A DNA stretch of 64,000 nucleotides, taken from positions 1 through 64,000 of the forward strand of contig NW_026516772.1 of NCBI RefSeq assembly GCF_025766255.1. Direction: 5' to 3'. The notes under the pieces were generated by a model. It did no database searches. It saw only the letters and a program-made list of their open reading frames with translations, and was not told the DNA's origin. This document shows positions 22,261 to 35,493 of the stretch, piece after piece; within the stretch, counting starts at the first letter, position 1; each line of letters opens with the position of its first letter. Source of the DNA: Zychaea mexicana. Lineage: Eukaryota; Mucoromycota; Mucoromycetes; Mucorales; Lichtheimiaceae. Both the position numbers and the translations under genes were made by a program.

Positions 22261-23109
22261 TTCTGTTCCTGGATTAACCTCACAACAACACTGGGTGCTT
22301 GAACCTTAATATTGCGCGCCCGTACTTAAATCAAATCCCGCAAATTTTTTTCTGGTGCTTAATAAAAAGAACCCTTTTTACAAATATATTTTTTTCAGGT
22401 AGGTAGAGCCTGTGTTGAACGAGAAAATGCGAGCAGTTGTAGTATTCACACGAGGTTCTGCGAATTGTGCGAGTAAACTTGACCGCTGCTACGTCGTGTG
22501 GTTTTTCTCCTGCCGTCAGCAAGTGTTCTGCACACTGTATAAGCGACAATGTTGAAAGCATTATTCGCTTTGAAAATCCGAGTTATTTACTGAGATTCCC
22601 CACTCCCCTTGACATAGCTCTACTGTTGTATATCGCTTATATCCACTCTCAATATCCCGAGTTATTGCATAATGGTAGCTTTTCTTCCACCATCCTTAAT
22701 AAGAAGATTGACAACATTCTTAGTTGTCTTCTTTCAACCACTCTCTTATATCAAGCAGTGTACTAATAACAGCAAGACCATCATCATAAATGAAGGGACA
22801 CGACGGAAAGAAGAAAGCTTGTTCAGGGCTTTTAAATGACCGTTTAGTTCTTCTTTTTTTAAATAAAACTAATCAAGAAATATGTTGATGGAGTGTGAGT
22901 GTGTGTGTTGTATAAGTTGCAAATGACTATTTTGGCTTTTTAGTAAAACTGTAAATATTAAGGAAACATATTTGGATTGTTGTAAATGTCATGACAAATG
23001 AAAGAAAGAAAATGACGTTTCTTGGCTGTTGTATATGATGTAGAGTGACAGGTCTCGTAGAAATCTTGCTGGGTGTTGTATGTACTTGTACTGGTATAAT
23101 ATAGATATG
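22261..23109. other. Convergent 3' regions, no gene
   Basis: Lies between the stops of the b561 gene and the coiled-coil gene. AATAAA-like signals occur (for example 22361 and 22863). No domain-bearing frame. Confidence 0.5.
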
Positions 23110-25907
23110 TTACATTGGCTGCGGCGGACTGTTCTTCTTTTTGTTTTCAGACATGTCTAGTGACCATCGCCTTTTCCTATTTTCTTCTGTGGATGATGCT
23201 GGTGAAAGATCATTGATGTGATGGTGCTGATGATAATGAAGATGGTGTTGGTTGCTGTTGTATGATTGCTGTTGATGATGATACGAAGGGTGATGATGGT
23301 ACGCTGACGATGGAACAGGTGACATGAGTGTACCAAGTGGTAGTCCACTCGTGGTAGCAGCAGCAGCAGCAGTATTACTGGTACCGATCACTTTGTCCTT
23401 TGTTGTCATAGATGATGGTGGTAATAGTGGTCGTGGTACGATATTGACTGGAGGAATAGTAGTGCCTTGGTGACGATGTTTGGATTGTGGATGATGGATA
23501 GGTATGATGGTATGAAACGCGGATGATGGTCGCATAACACTGCTCTCATTATTCAGCTAGTAAAAGAGAATCATCTGAGAGTTATAGACACATCCGCTGA
23601 TAGCAATTCATTAGCTTTGCATCCACTTTATATTACCTCTTCTACTTTTCGTCCTCCTCGATAATACGGCATGACGTTTCCATGATGATAATTATTGTAG
23701 TATCCCAGAGGTGACAACGGCTGCTGCTGCTGTTGCTGTTGGTCGTCACCACCACGTTTCCGTTTATTATATGGCAATACTGATGGTGTAGATGATGGGG
23801 TTTCTCTTCCATTCACTTCCTTTTTTATACGTACAGGACTCGTCGTTGCCGCACTAGTGTTTCCTTTCTCCACATAGCGATAATGCTGCTCATTTCGTTT
23901 ATGCAATTCATGCAATGATTGCTGCGGATAAGCCGTCATCAGAGCAGTAGTGGGTGTCGCACTATCGCACTCCGGAGACGCTGATGATTCCTTTCCTTCT
24001 GAACCAAAATCTGGATCGCTCAACATCTGGTCTGCTAGAATACTAAGGCTGTCCAATGCCGAAATGGGCCGGTTCCCAGTCGTCGTTGCCTGTTTTTGCT
24101 GTTGTTTCGGCTGTAGTACTGGTGAGCTCTGTTTCTGCAAGAGATATGCCGAGGGCGATAGTCGCCCTACTATTGTATCGTTATTGCTTTTATCGTGTTT
24201 ATGAAGTTGTTCGTCATCATGATCATCATGATCACCCGTATCGTCATCATCGCTCGGCTGATGTCGTTGCTGTTTCGACCATGCAAGACTATGCAAATAG
24301 TTCAGCTCGGCATCACGTGCTCGTAATCGCAGCTCGGTCAAATGTAACTTGCGCATCAACACCCTGCGCTCCTCCCGCAAGTCCTTTACATCCAGTTGTG
24401 CGTTCTACAGAATAAAGTCAGATCAGTATAACCAGGGACGTTGTTACAGCAAGAAGAATAAGGCACTGGAGGAATGTCATGGTAACTGATTTGGCTCTTA
24501 AATGTTATTGTTACCTCAGGCGCCAAGCCCATCTTCTCAATCCGCTGTAAGGTGCACGATATCCGCATGAACTTTTTCGCCAATGTTTGATTTTCCTTTT
24601 GCAGTAGTTTCATTTCGACCCGGTGCTGTTTTTTTAATTCGTTCACCTAAAGAACAGAGTCAACAAACACGAGCAACAACCCTTAAACCAAGAAATCAAC
24701 CGACAAACTGCTGTGCTTACCATAGTCGTGTGGATATTTTGGATGGTATGCAGCGAGCCATTTCCTTGTGGCTGCCGTAAGCGTTCGTCTTGTGCACGTA
24801 CAACGCCTTCAAGATACTTTACTTTGTCAAGCGCACTTCGTAGCTGTAGCAGTAGTGACAAGGGAAGCTGTTAGCCGTAGGCACATTGGTTTCATTAGAG
24901 ATTGTATATACCACTCACGTTGTGTTGAAGATCAGCTGCATAAGGCATGCTCCACGTTTCCGACTGTTGTGGCCTCGTGATATCCTGTGACGATATATGA
25001 TTAACAAGACGTCCTTCTCTTTCCTTTTTTTCTCTCTCTGAAAAATGTCTTTGAAGAGGCCATGTCTTTACCTGCTGGTGCTGGTGCTGGTGCTGATGCG
25101 GCTTTATGGACCGAGATATCATATTTTATATCGTGTGTGGAGAAGAGAAGAGAAAGGGGGCGGAGCAAGAACAACAATGAGTCAATGTAGAAAAGGAAAG
25201 AGGAAGCCCCCAACTCCGCCCATGATCATCCCAAATGTTCTTGTGTACCCTTCCCTCCTGTCATCCCCTCTTCTTTTTTCGCTCACTCCTCCCATATTCT
25301 CTTTAGCACAAACCCTCCCCCTTCCCTCTCTCACTCTCTCCCCGCTCCGAAGTTTTACGCGCGCGCGCAGTATTTTACTCCATCCTTGAAAAAAGTTGTA
25401 CTTACATGACTGTGGTGTTGTTGATGATGGTGCTGGTGATGCATTAATGGTGGCGGTGGTGGTGGTGGTGGCAACAAAGAAGCACCAGTGGTGGCGGTGT
25501 TGGTGGCACCAGTGCCAGTAGCATGCTGATCACTCAGAAGTATCAACTCGATTTTCCATTTTGCATTTTCGCCCCAGCGTTCGACCTTCAAACACAGCAG
25601 CAGCAGCAGCAGCAGCAGCAAGCACGTACAGTATTAGTACTTACTGTGTTAATGCACAACACTCCGCAGCATGATTGTGCTCAGAATAGAGTTTCCCCAC
25701 CCCACCTCACCCCTCTCTCTGTATACCACTTACTTGCTGTCGTACTGCTTGAAATATATTGTCCAAGTGATCTGATGGTGAGAATGCGACTGTGGATCTT
25801 CGACCGGCCATGTTGTTGTTGCTGTGTAATGAACCATCATTGCTGTTGCTGTTGCCATCTCGAAACCGCGAAGAAGGTGCTGGTGCTGGTGGAAGCGCTT
25901 GTTGCAT
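23110..25907 (-). CDS. Coiled-coil protein of unknown function
   Basis: Eight exons on the minus strand, all introns phase 0, rebuild 639 aa: 25907-25734, 25585-25406, 25101-25072 (30 nt), 24984-24919, 24843-24721, 24646-24515, 24404-23637 and 23556-23110. The N-terminal part has SPSDHLDNIF and a Trp-containing helix (VERWGENAKWKIELILLSD), then Pro/His/Gln-rich linkers. The centre is a long coiled coil (LDKVKYLEGVVRAQDERL, VNELKKQHRVEMKLLQKEN, LREERRVLMRKLHLTELRL). The C-terminal half is low complexity with acidic Asp/His runs and ends near NRKRRWSLDMS, a basic patch with a potential phosphosite. It may be a scaffold or regulatory protein; no family recognised. The third exon is the least certain. 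Confidence 0.7.
25595..25618. repeat. (CAG)8 microsatellite at a 3' splice site
   Basis: On the minus (coding) strand this is (CTG)8 lying ~8 bases before the acceptor of exon 2 of the coiled-coil gene, in the place of the polypyrimidine tract. Confidence 0.85.
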
Positions 25908-26900
25908 TATATAACTGTCTCGGGATTGCTTATGCGTTTCTTTACAGAGTGCTGTGTATGCTACTGAGAGTGTTCGTTGTTATGAGTGAGATCAGCAATT
26001 GCCCCCAAAGACACAAAAGCGGTGTGCGCAAAGGAAGAAAGAAGGAAGGAAGAAAGAAAGAAAGAGAGAGCGAATGCCCGGCTCTTTTCGTCAAGGAAAT
26101 AAGGGGATTATTAAGAAGAAAGAAGAAAAAGTTCAGAAGAAGTTGTGGGCTTCTTCACAATATTAAGAGCCACTTAAACAGAGGAGAGAGAGAGAGAGGG
26201 GTTGGGGTATATAAGAAAAGAAGACAAACAAATATACAGAAATGTAAAGCGTGCGCTGCTTTCGTAACGGGGTCCGTCCGTAGTCTCGCTCTATCGTTCG
26301 ATTCGCTTTGTCCGTCCGTACCCGTAGTATTATTATGCGCCGGTTAAACTGAAGAAAACCCGATTCAAAGGGTTGGGGCCAAAAGAGATGGGCACTTGAA
26401 AAATAAGAGGCGTTCAAATGACTTTTGCGAATGCTGCGTACAATTGAACAAGAGCAAGAAGTGCAAAAAATTACAAGAAAAAGAAGAAGGAAAAAGAAAG
26501 GCCTTTGTATGTCCTGCAACCCGCCTCCTCGCCCTCCCCGGGACCCTACTATTACTACTACTACTACTAAAACCAGCTGAGGCTGTTGGCATAATTAAGT
26601 GTCCTCTTGGTTTCGTGTCCCGCCTACTTTACATGCAGCCATAAAACCGCCGCAGCGGCGCACCAACGCCCTTCTTTGCTTTTGCAACACGACACGACTC
26701 TTTTTGCCACGGCAACATCAGCAACAGCAACAGAACGGTGTTTCGGTCAGCTGATTCAAAATTCAAGGCGGTGCGCAAGTAGATCGCCTGACACGACATC
26801 CTAGTAGAGTAGCGGTTTGGAAGAATATTAGTACTTTAAATACAAGAGGCGGTTCAATCTCCTTCTCCTGTAAGCAGGAATGGAGATCGGTCATGGTAGT
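25908..26900. other. Upstream region of the coiled-coil gene
   Basis: Probable promoter and 5' UTR: purine-rich tracts on the plus strand (26030-26070, 26180-26200) are pyrimidine-rich on the gene's strand. Short open frames here are not convincing. Confidence 0.4.
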
Positions 26901-29118
26901 TTTACAAGTCGCGATTTGACCAATTCCAACTATTGCTAGTCGCTATAAAAATAGTATACAAAGCCTTTTATGGCTTGTTTATAAGCGCATATACATCCAT
27001 TGTCGGGGCAACCTGACCAGCGGACAGTTATAAGCGGTTTATGAGCAAGTGCACACCGCATTCGACCAAATGCCTCAAAGAAAAATTTCAACATGGAGAC
27101 GGACTCCAGATTCATGTACACTACAGCAATACAATACAGTGGACAACGATGGTGAAGAGCTATGAGTGATACAACATCTCGTATTGAAGAATGAAGGTGG
27201 GATGATAAAAGCGTCCATGTATAAAAAGACACGACCATGCCGACATATGATAACATGCACGCGACTCTGATTGTTGCATGAATAATTTCGGGCTCCATTA
27301 AAACCAGTGTCATCCACACATGGACGATGCTAGTGTCTATTTCTCAGATGAAATGATTTCAAAAGTCGATGAGGCCACTGGATAAAAGGAAAAGGATAGA
27401 CCATGATGGCAAATACGACCAGTAAGACGACGAAAGTTCAGAATTCAAAAATTATATTCCGCGCTACAGTGCCAAATCCGTCCAGTTTGAAGGCCTCAAC
27501 GGGCAGATATACAAAGATATCGGGAACAACTACACTTGGTACATTGGTCAGCACAGCCAAGAGGAAAAACAACGCGAGATACAACCAATGCGTAATGTAC
27601 CATTGCGCTGATGCCAGAACTAAAAACCATGTTTATAAAAGGATATGAAATCTGCCTACTACCTGTAACCTATCCAAGTAAAGACGTTCTTTTGCTGCTT
27701 GCATCCAACTGGAAGACGTATATGTGGACTCTCAAAGAGGCTTTGATGTCCCAGAGGCTACTGTTCGTCAATCGCAGTTTACACACGTTGTAGTCTTCTA
27801 CTACTGCTATTCCTGATGTGCTCTGCTCAAATCCAACACATTTAAACGCCAGTTCCAATCTCCATCATTGTACATGTACACTCATGCACCAAGGAACACG
27901 ACCGAATCTTTGCCCTAACCAACATTTTCCCCGATATATTGACCGAAATTACGATTAGCTACGATAGGTCAATATCGGATGGTCTACCGGCAATAGAGGA
28001 TCTCTCCATATTGTGCTTTCATGAATACTTTGCATATACATGGATAATATTGGGGAACGCCTCTCGCCTTTCAAACCTACCACACTACGTTCCTGCATTA
28101 AAGTACAATGTAACATCCTGGACACTGGATGTTACAGGTTGTTGTATATTATTTGGTCGAACACAGAAGCGGATAGCCAATCCTGACCTATACATATAAT
28201 AAAAGCGCATACGCTGAGAAGAGGAAGAGAGTTTGATCTTGCGCATCGGCAACTTCGTTTGCTATCAATGTTCATTTGTCTTGGTACGACCGACATAATC
28301 CATCCAAAACATATATATAGAGCTCACTCATATTGCTACCTCAACACTCATTAGTAACACTGCAACGTATATGCTTGTAGCTCAGCCTGTCGTTTTCTCC
28401 CCGAATCGACAACAATCTGCTTCATAGTTCTTTAGCACAAAACTTACTAGTGCAGCGCACGTTTGCTGGATGCAACAATGGCAATAGATAGTTCGCTAAC
28501 TTTTCATAGGCTCTGTTCTGATCCAGTGGTAGCACATCTGTCAACATTATAAGGTACGTTGGTACAAAAAAGAGGTACAATTCTCCTATCCGACATCATG
28601 TTGTTCTCTAGGCAACAAATTTAGACGATGATCCTTCTATCAAACTCTTTTGATCAACTGCTATACATAAATCGCATCATGCCGAGCATATATCCGGGGG
28701 TGACCGGTGGCAAAATGAGCTGGCGTTGCTTACAAAGAAAAAAGCCAATATCATCTGATGTTGATAGCAGTAACATATTTATAGACTGGAAAAGGACATG
28801 ATCTGCAGCAGAAGCAAAGCCCTACTTGACACACTCTCAAGGCAGGTTCTACAAAAGGGGTGGTTAAACTATTTATCGTGTGATGTTTAAAGGAGAATTA
28901 TCTACCCCGCGAAACTTTGTAAAATTCATTCGTTAACAACGAGAACTGACCACTTCTGCACGACGTTTCAAAGGCCGGAGTATCAACATCACACCAACAG
29001 CTTTCCCCCATCACGCCACCTAAAGTTTGATTCTGAATATTTAACGGCGCGAGCTTGTCCGTGGGGTGCTTTTTTTTTTTCGCTTTTTTTCTTCTACCAT
29101 TTGAAGGAAAAAGGTACC
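26901..29118. other. Repeat-like region with coding-like relics
   Basis: At 27420-27610 a plus-strand frame not starting with ATG reads SVQFEGLNGQIYKDIGNNYT and GQHSQEEKQREIQPM, which looks like real protein. Stops and frame changes follow through 28200. Possibly an old transposon; no family recognised. The last ~200 bases are the CPOX promoter. Confidence 0.35.
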
Positions 29119-30616
29119 ATGCTGTCCGCACGACTCACGCGACCGCTTGCGAGCCGCTGTACGTTATATATTTTAAAACAAAACTTTTGTCTCAATGTCA
29201 AGTTCCTCTCCACACTCCATTGAAAGCATATTGAAAGTACTAAACGCGTCAATACTTTTGTGTACGATAGTGCAACCACAAACAACACACGCACTACGAT
29301 CACTGTATGTATAATTACGCTCTTTACCATTTGAATGCCACGTCCCCCTTTAAGCTAATACTAACAACTTGGCCATGAACATTACACAGATCGTCAGGGT
29401 GCCAGTGTCGGTCGCTTGCCACAGTAACCACAGCAACTACGGGTCCCCGCCACCGTCGACGAAACATTGGATATATTGCCTCGGCTGCTGCAGCGGTGAC
29501 ACTGTCCTACGGTTTATGGCGCCAAAACGAGGCACATTGTGATGCTGTCTCGGATGACAAGCAGCGGGTAACTCTTGTTTTCTTTACCTTTAATTGCATT
29601 TCATCATGTAGTACGGGTCTATTAAACCATCTAAAATGTGTACGTGTGTTTAGCGAGCAGAAGGTCCCATTACAGACAGCGATCCCATGCGTCTCCGTAT
29701 GGAATCCTTTGTCAAGGGCCTACAGAACCGAATCGTGCAAGACGTCGAAGCAATTGACGGCAAACAATTTTCACGCACAGCATGGCAACGCTCTGAAGGC
29801 GGGGAAGGAATCACATGTGTATTACAAGATGGCAATGTCTTTGAAAAAGCCGGTGTGGGCGTCTCGATCGTGTATGGCCAATTGCCCAAGGCAGCCGTTG
29901 AACAGATGCGCCACGATCGAGGTAAAGAAATCACAGCCGATGGTCCCGTCCCCTTCTTCGCTGCCGGCATTTCGCTGGTGATGCATCCACACAACCCCAA
30001 CTGCCCTACTGTGCATTTGAACTACCGCTATTTTGAGATCGAGAACCCAGATGGCACGCCCAAGATGTGGTGGTTCGGTGGTGGATCTGACTTGACACCC
30101 AGTTATCTCTTTGAGGACGATGCGATCCATTTCCATCAAGTTCTCAAGGATGGGTGTGACAAGGCGGACAAACGGTACTATAAGGATTTCAAGCAGTGGT
30201 GTGACAAATACTTTTACATCAAGCATCGTGGTGAAGCACGCGGCATTGGCGGCATCTTTTTCGACGATCTGGATGACAAACCCGCAGAAGAATTGTTTGG
30301 ATTCATCAAGGACATGGGCAACCGGTTCTCCCTTTCCTACTTGCCCATCGTCAAGAAGCGCATGAACATGAAGTTTACTCCCGAAATGAAGCGATGGCAA
30401 CAGATCCGTCGTGGTCGTTATGTCGAGTTTAATTTGGTGTGGGACCGTGGTACCAAGTTTGGCTTGCAGACGCCTGGCGCACGCATTGAGGCGATCTTGA
30501 TGTCTTTGCCGCTCACCTCGCGGTGGGAATACATGCATGAGCCGGAGGCAGGCACTGAACAGGCCGATTTAGTAGAGGTGCTCAAGAACCCACGGGACTG
30601 GGTTCCTTTGGATTAA
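29119..30616 (+). CDS. HEM13: Coproporphyrinogen III oxidase, oxygen-dependent, mitochondrial type
   Basis: Converts coproporphyrinogen III to protoporphyrinogen IX by two oxidative decarboxylations in heme synthesis. Three exons, 29119-29158, 29398-29567 and 29654-30616, give 390 aa. The acceptor at 29397 is chosen because the upstream AG puts a stop in frame. The N-terminus (MLSARLTRPLASR) is Arg/Ser-rich without acids, followed by a basic stretch RHRRRN and a hydrophobic segment (IGYIASAAAAVTLSYG). This resembles a bipartite presequence to the intermembrane space. The catalytic domain shows VFEKAGVG, HPHNPNCPTVHLNYRYFE, WWFGGGSDLTP, RGIGGIFFDD, RRGRYVEFNLVWDRGTKFGL and the C-terminal PRDWV, all diagnostic. 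Yeast Hem13 is cytosolic, so the targeting region is notable. Full length. Confidence 0.95.
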
Positions 30617-30971
30617 GTACATAGCCGCATATCTAGATTTGAACAAAAAAAGCCTCTTTTTTTATTCTTTCCATTTTTCTTCTAATTACTGCCGTAGCGT
30701 GTTTCCTTTTGTATTACAGTACGATTATCATGTTCTACCGATATGCACTGCATTTTACTATTTTGGTTATAAAGTAGAATCGGTGACATCGTTCTTGATT
30801 TGTATATGACTTGCATAACACACACCGCACAGCGAGGCGGTTTCAGTGTCCCCAGGCACTCAATTGGGCTTTTGGGTTTGCGGACCTTACAATCATAGAG
30901 CACGCTACAAATTTTGTTTTTTTTTTTTTTTCTTAAAGTTTTGTTGCCAAAATAATAATACCCACTTGAGC

Positions 30972-33271
30972 ATGTTTGAAGACGACGAAGAAGAGCTCGA
31001 ATTGCTTAGGCAATATGAAAGTAAAAACAACTACGGAGACAATCACGTCAGTGCATCAGAGTAAGTTAGAAAAGAAACGGTCAAAAAAGTAGACCATCAC
31101 TATCACATGAGAAAAACAAACCTCTGATTGTTGTTTTATAACTAGGGAGGAACTTGATAGCGATACAGAAGACAAGATCTTGAGTTTGATTCACTACAGT
31201 ACTGGTCTCAAGAAAAAGAAACAACAGCAACAGCAGACGCCACAACAACAGCAACAGCAACAGCAACAACGTGCCGCATCACCAACGTCTGATCTCGATT
31301 CTAAAGTACAGCAACAAGCAGTGACTAATCGATCACAACCTGTCATTAACGATCCGTTCAACAAGAGCAGCATCAACAATCACATTACCTTTTCTAGTGG
31401 CAGTAATGACGATGATAGCAGCAGTGACGAGAGTAGTGAAAGTGAATCTGACGATGCCTTTGCAACTGCCGGTACTTCCAAGTTAACTAACGACGACAGC
31501 GAACACGAAGAAGGTGCTTTAAGCACCAGCGACGAAGAAGAAGACTCTGATGGATCATCATCGTCTTCATCTTCTTCTGACGAAGACGACGAAGACGACG
31601 ACTACGATGATTACAAGAGCGCAGTTGCTTCGGACGATGATGGCAATGCAGCTGTGCCTGCGGTAACAACGCGGTTTATCAATTTTGATACGGATAATCC
31701 GAGCTATTTGGACGAGCAGGAGGAAACAGACGAGGAACAGCAACTTAATAGCAAATTGCAGGATTTGATTCAGGATCAGGTAAATTTCTAAAAGACTGTG
31801 TGTGTGTGTGTGTGTGTGTAGGGAAGGCAGTATTTTCTAAAATCTTGATTGTTTAGATCGACAATCGCGAACGAAGTCGGAGAAAGAGAAAGTTCACAGG
31901 ACACGTATCGATTTGTTTTGCTTGTAACGCTCCAGGACATGAACGAAAGGATTGTCCAGTGGTAAGTTTGTAAACCTAAGTGGAAAAAGGCTGGCATAAT
32001 CGGATATATACTGACCAAATGGGGATTTGTCATTCACTGGAAATAGTGTGCAGAATGTGGCGAGTCTAAACATGACTACCGATGCAGCCCGGTGATGTAT
32101 TGTATTCGATGCAAAAGACGAGGTCATCAACGACGTGTAAGTTTTTCAAAGAGGGGCGGGGGGGTGTTGAATGGAGATGACGAAAAAAACAGCACACAGG
32201 GACTGAGATAGGGTCTATAGGATTGCCAATACCCCGCAGAAAATAAACCGTGCCGACGATGTCGTTCTCGCGATCATATTTCAGAGGTAAACAGGAAAGC
32301 GCGCTCTGGGCATTAATAAGAGGAAACAACAAAAAAAACTTACCAACTATATACAGCAATGTCCGTTGATTGTGCACACGTATACTCCATTGGATAATCC
32401 AGCACCAGCATCTACACCTATCGTACGCTACTGCTACAACTGTGGCGATCAGAACCATTATGGCGACGAATGCCCGATATTGCCAGAATACCTGCAACAG
32501 TTCCCGACGGTGTTTTCAATAGACAGTACGCGCTCTGACCAGCGATTCGTTTTGGATGTTTCAAAGAAGAAAAGACACAGAAACAGTAGCAACAATAGCG
32601 TTAGCAGTGCTGCGTCTGGATATCGACGAGGCCATTCGGATGAACAAAGGAGTAACGACCGGCGAGGAGGAGGAGGAGGAGGAGGAGGAAGAGACAGGGG
32701 TGATTTGGATCAGTTCTTTGACAGACCGCGATATCAAAATAACGGCAACAGCAGCAGACGTAGTAATAACAGTAATAATAATGACAATAACAGACGACCC
32801 CAGTTTATTGGACAAGCATTTCAACATCAGCTGCCACGACCATCACAACAGCAACAACAAAATCATCATCATCATCATCAGCATCGATATCAACAACCAC
32901 AAATGCAACAGCGACGCCAATCTTATTCTACCAGCCGGCCACAACCATCAGCGCCATCACATACTGTGCGAGGATTACCTCCATCACAACAAGGATCCAC
33001 ACAGTTACAACGGGGCACGGGAAGCAACAACTGGAATTCGATTCCGCAGCCGACGCGGACAGGCACGATGAATGTAAATAATGCAGCGAGACAACAACGA
33101 CAGCAGTTTGGAATGGATTTCCCGCGGGGTACGAACAATAACAACAACACTAGTAGTAGTAGTAGTAGTAGTAGTCTGCCTAGACCCAGCTCGAGTGGCG
33201 TGATTGTGCCTCAAATGAATAACCGTCAAAATGCACCTCGATACCGTGGAGGCTATAATAGCCGTAGATAG
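30972..33271 (+). CDS. Zinc-knuckle RNA-binding protein, AIR1/AIR2-ZCCHC7 type
   Basis: Six exons (30972-31060, 31146-31779, 31857-31961, 32047-32136, 32221-32286, 32357-33271) join in phase to 632 aa. The centre holds five CCHC zinc knuckles: CFACNAPGHERKDC, CAECGESKHDYRC, CIRCKRRGHQRRDC, CRRCRSRDHISEQC and CYNCGDQNHYGDEC. Introns tend to fall between knuckles. Yeast Air1/2 and human ZCCHC7 use this array in TRAMP, which adds short poly(A) tails to feed nuclear RNA to the exosome. The N-terminal ~240 residues are acidic and Gln/Ser-rich. The C-terminal ~220 are Arg/Gly/Asn/Gln/His-rich with an RGG-like start (RRGGGGGGGGRDRG). No poly(A) polymerase domain. The TRAMP role is by family; the arrangement is seen. 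Confidence 0.85.
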
Positions 33272-33799
33272 TAATAGGTGGTCTATTTGGCTACTACTAC
33301 TACTACTACTAACACCCAACCCCCCCAAAAAAAGGAACAAAAGTGCTGTGTGAAATTATTATTGTACAATAATCATAATATGAATAAAAAGAGAGAACGG
33401 TGCTATTGTTCCTTGGTCTGGTGTCTGTGTGTCTGTGTGTGGGTGGGTGTGGAATACAGGCTGATTCACGTATATTACGTTCACATGGCCTCCGCCTTCC
33501 TGTTTGCTTCGGGGATGCTCTCCTTCCTTTTATAGGTTTTGCCTCTCTTTTTGTTGCGCACTGTACAAGCGTTTACTCCGCGTCGTTATATACTTTTCGA
33601 GTCTTGGGGTCCATTTGCTCACACTCCGGTTTTCTTCTTCTCTTCTTCCCAAACTTATTTCTTTCTTGGCCCAACCCGCCTTGTTCAACCTCTTTTTTTC
33701 TTTTTTTTCTTATATTTATACTTTACGTTACGAAAAGCGCTTCTAAACGAAAACGAGCCCATTTTACAAAAGATATAATTCACCCAGGTTTTTCTCTCA
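33272..33799. other. Intergenic: 3' end and pyrimidine-rich promoter
   Basis: A (CTA)n tract lies at 33291-33310. The T/C-rich stretch 33620-33720 is typical of fungal promoters and probably belongs to the gene starting at 33800. Confidence 0.5.
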
Positions 33800-35200
33800 A
33801 TGGAAATCCCTTGTCGACGTGCCGAGGATGACAACCTTGCAAATGACAGCAAAAACAACATTGTTTTCGAAGACCGTTCGTCAATGGTGACCACACCACC
33901 TCCGTCGTATCATTATGCTATTTTAACGAGCAAAAATCACGGTGGCGGCAGCGGCGACGCCATAACCATCAGCAAGAACAACAACAACGACAACGACAAC
34001 GACGACGACGACGACGATGTTGCTGATCCATGGGTGGCCCGAGTAAGAAGCAAAAAAAAAAAACAAGATTATAGTTTTTTTTTTTTCATAATTAATATGC
34101 ATTCTTTTCCCTTATTTTGCGCCACGTATCCGTTATCATCCAGCCATCTCTCCTAAAAAACATGCTAATGTAATGTATATCAATATTACAACAACCATAG
34201 ATGAAAAGTCTAGATGAAACGGTGCTGGAGATGCGACGGGCGGTCCAAGAAACGCAATATATTATGAAAGACATGCAAACCAGATTCGAGACTACCAACC
34301 ACTTATTGCTGCGAAATTCTTCTTCGAGTACACGACAACAACAACGATCCTTACGACCCTCAAAGTAAATGTTCCTGCAAAGAAAAAGAAGAAAAAAAAG
34401 TGATAGATTGTGAGATCTTTTGATCAAATTATTGATGTGTTTGTGCAGATCATTTACATGTCCTTCCTCTATACCGTTCTTGTCCGACAACAACAAAGAC
34501 AGCGACTACGGCTTGATCGACAATCACAATTATATAAACATTGACGCCACAGCAGCAAACATTGATGCTGATGACTCGAACGATGATGATGACGACGACA
34601 ACGACGATGATGACTTGGATAGGATTACCCAATCACTTCAACAACTCATAGACCAAGCACAATCCAGTTTAAAAACGCGACTGGCAATTCGCGACCGCAG
34701 CACCATGATGCATCGTTCAAACTCATGCCCACAAATGTCGACCATTTATTCTGCACAAGGAGGACGACGGCAAAGCGAAACGGATGCACCATCCACGCCG
34801 CAACTGTTCGACTGGAACGATCAGCGTGAGCGGTTTTTTGACAGTCAGTCGCGCCTTACCCAAGCAATACAAGAATTAGCAGCGGTATGTGCTGACACGA
34901 CCAGTCACCAAGACTCTCTTGGCATGTATTCTCCTTCTCATCATCAACAAGCATCATCACCGCATATCGTACATCATCATTATCATCAAGAGCATCATCA
35001 CCACCATTACTACCACCAAGGAGAACAACAACACCAGGAACAACACAAAAGTCTTGGTAGTCATATATTCAACTATGCATCTTTGCTACGTGCTATATCC
35101 AATTCGTCTGCAGTAGCAGCTGCAGCACGACGCTTGACAGATAGCATCCACTACGGCGCCATCAGCATAAACAGCATGGACAACATGAACAGTCTGATAC

Positions 35201-35231
<31 letters not shown>

Positions 35232-35493
35232 CACGAATAAACCCTTAGTTATCCATCCACCCCGCATCTCCTTATCCAAATCCAATCTTATCCGCCTCAT
35301 GTTCTACATTACCCTGTTGATATTCTCGTTTATGAATCAGCAACAATTGCAGCAGCAGCATTACTTGTCCAAAAAATGTATTGCCGCCCGGCGCTGTGTC
35401 GGGCAATTCGTTAGTCATGCATGCGACAATTTACCCATCTCGACCTGGATTCAACACTCCACGTTGTTGGTTTATATTGTCACTCTTCTCTAA
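33800..35493 (+). CDS. Low-complexity protein with coiled coil and C-terminal membrane segment
   Basis: Three exons (33800-34042, 34201-34364, 34449-35493) join in phase to 483 aa. The N-terminus ends in an Asn/Asp run (DNDNDDDDDD). The second exon is a heptad-like helix (LDETVLEMRRAVQETQYIMK). The third has Asp, His and Asn tracts, a Ser/Arg region (RSNSCPQMS, a likely phosphosite cluster) and a hydrophobic segment LIRLMFYITLLIFSF about 60 residues from the end, plus a shorter hydrophobic tail LLVYIVTLL at the very C-terminus. This suggests a tail-anchored or hairpin membrane protein facing the cytosol. No known family recognised. The splice junctions are conventional, so the gene model is better supported than any function. 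Confidence 0.7.

Noticed and set aside
29822..30538. 238-aa minus-strand ORF
   Set aside because: It is antisense to the conserved coproporphyrinogen oxidase exon and has no domain; a codon-bias shadow.
33400..33831. Plus-strand hydrophobic ORFs between two genes
   Set aside because: Phe/Leu/Ser-rich translation of a pyrimidine-rich promoter in several frames at once.
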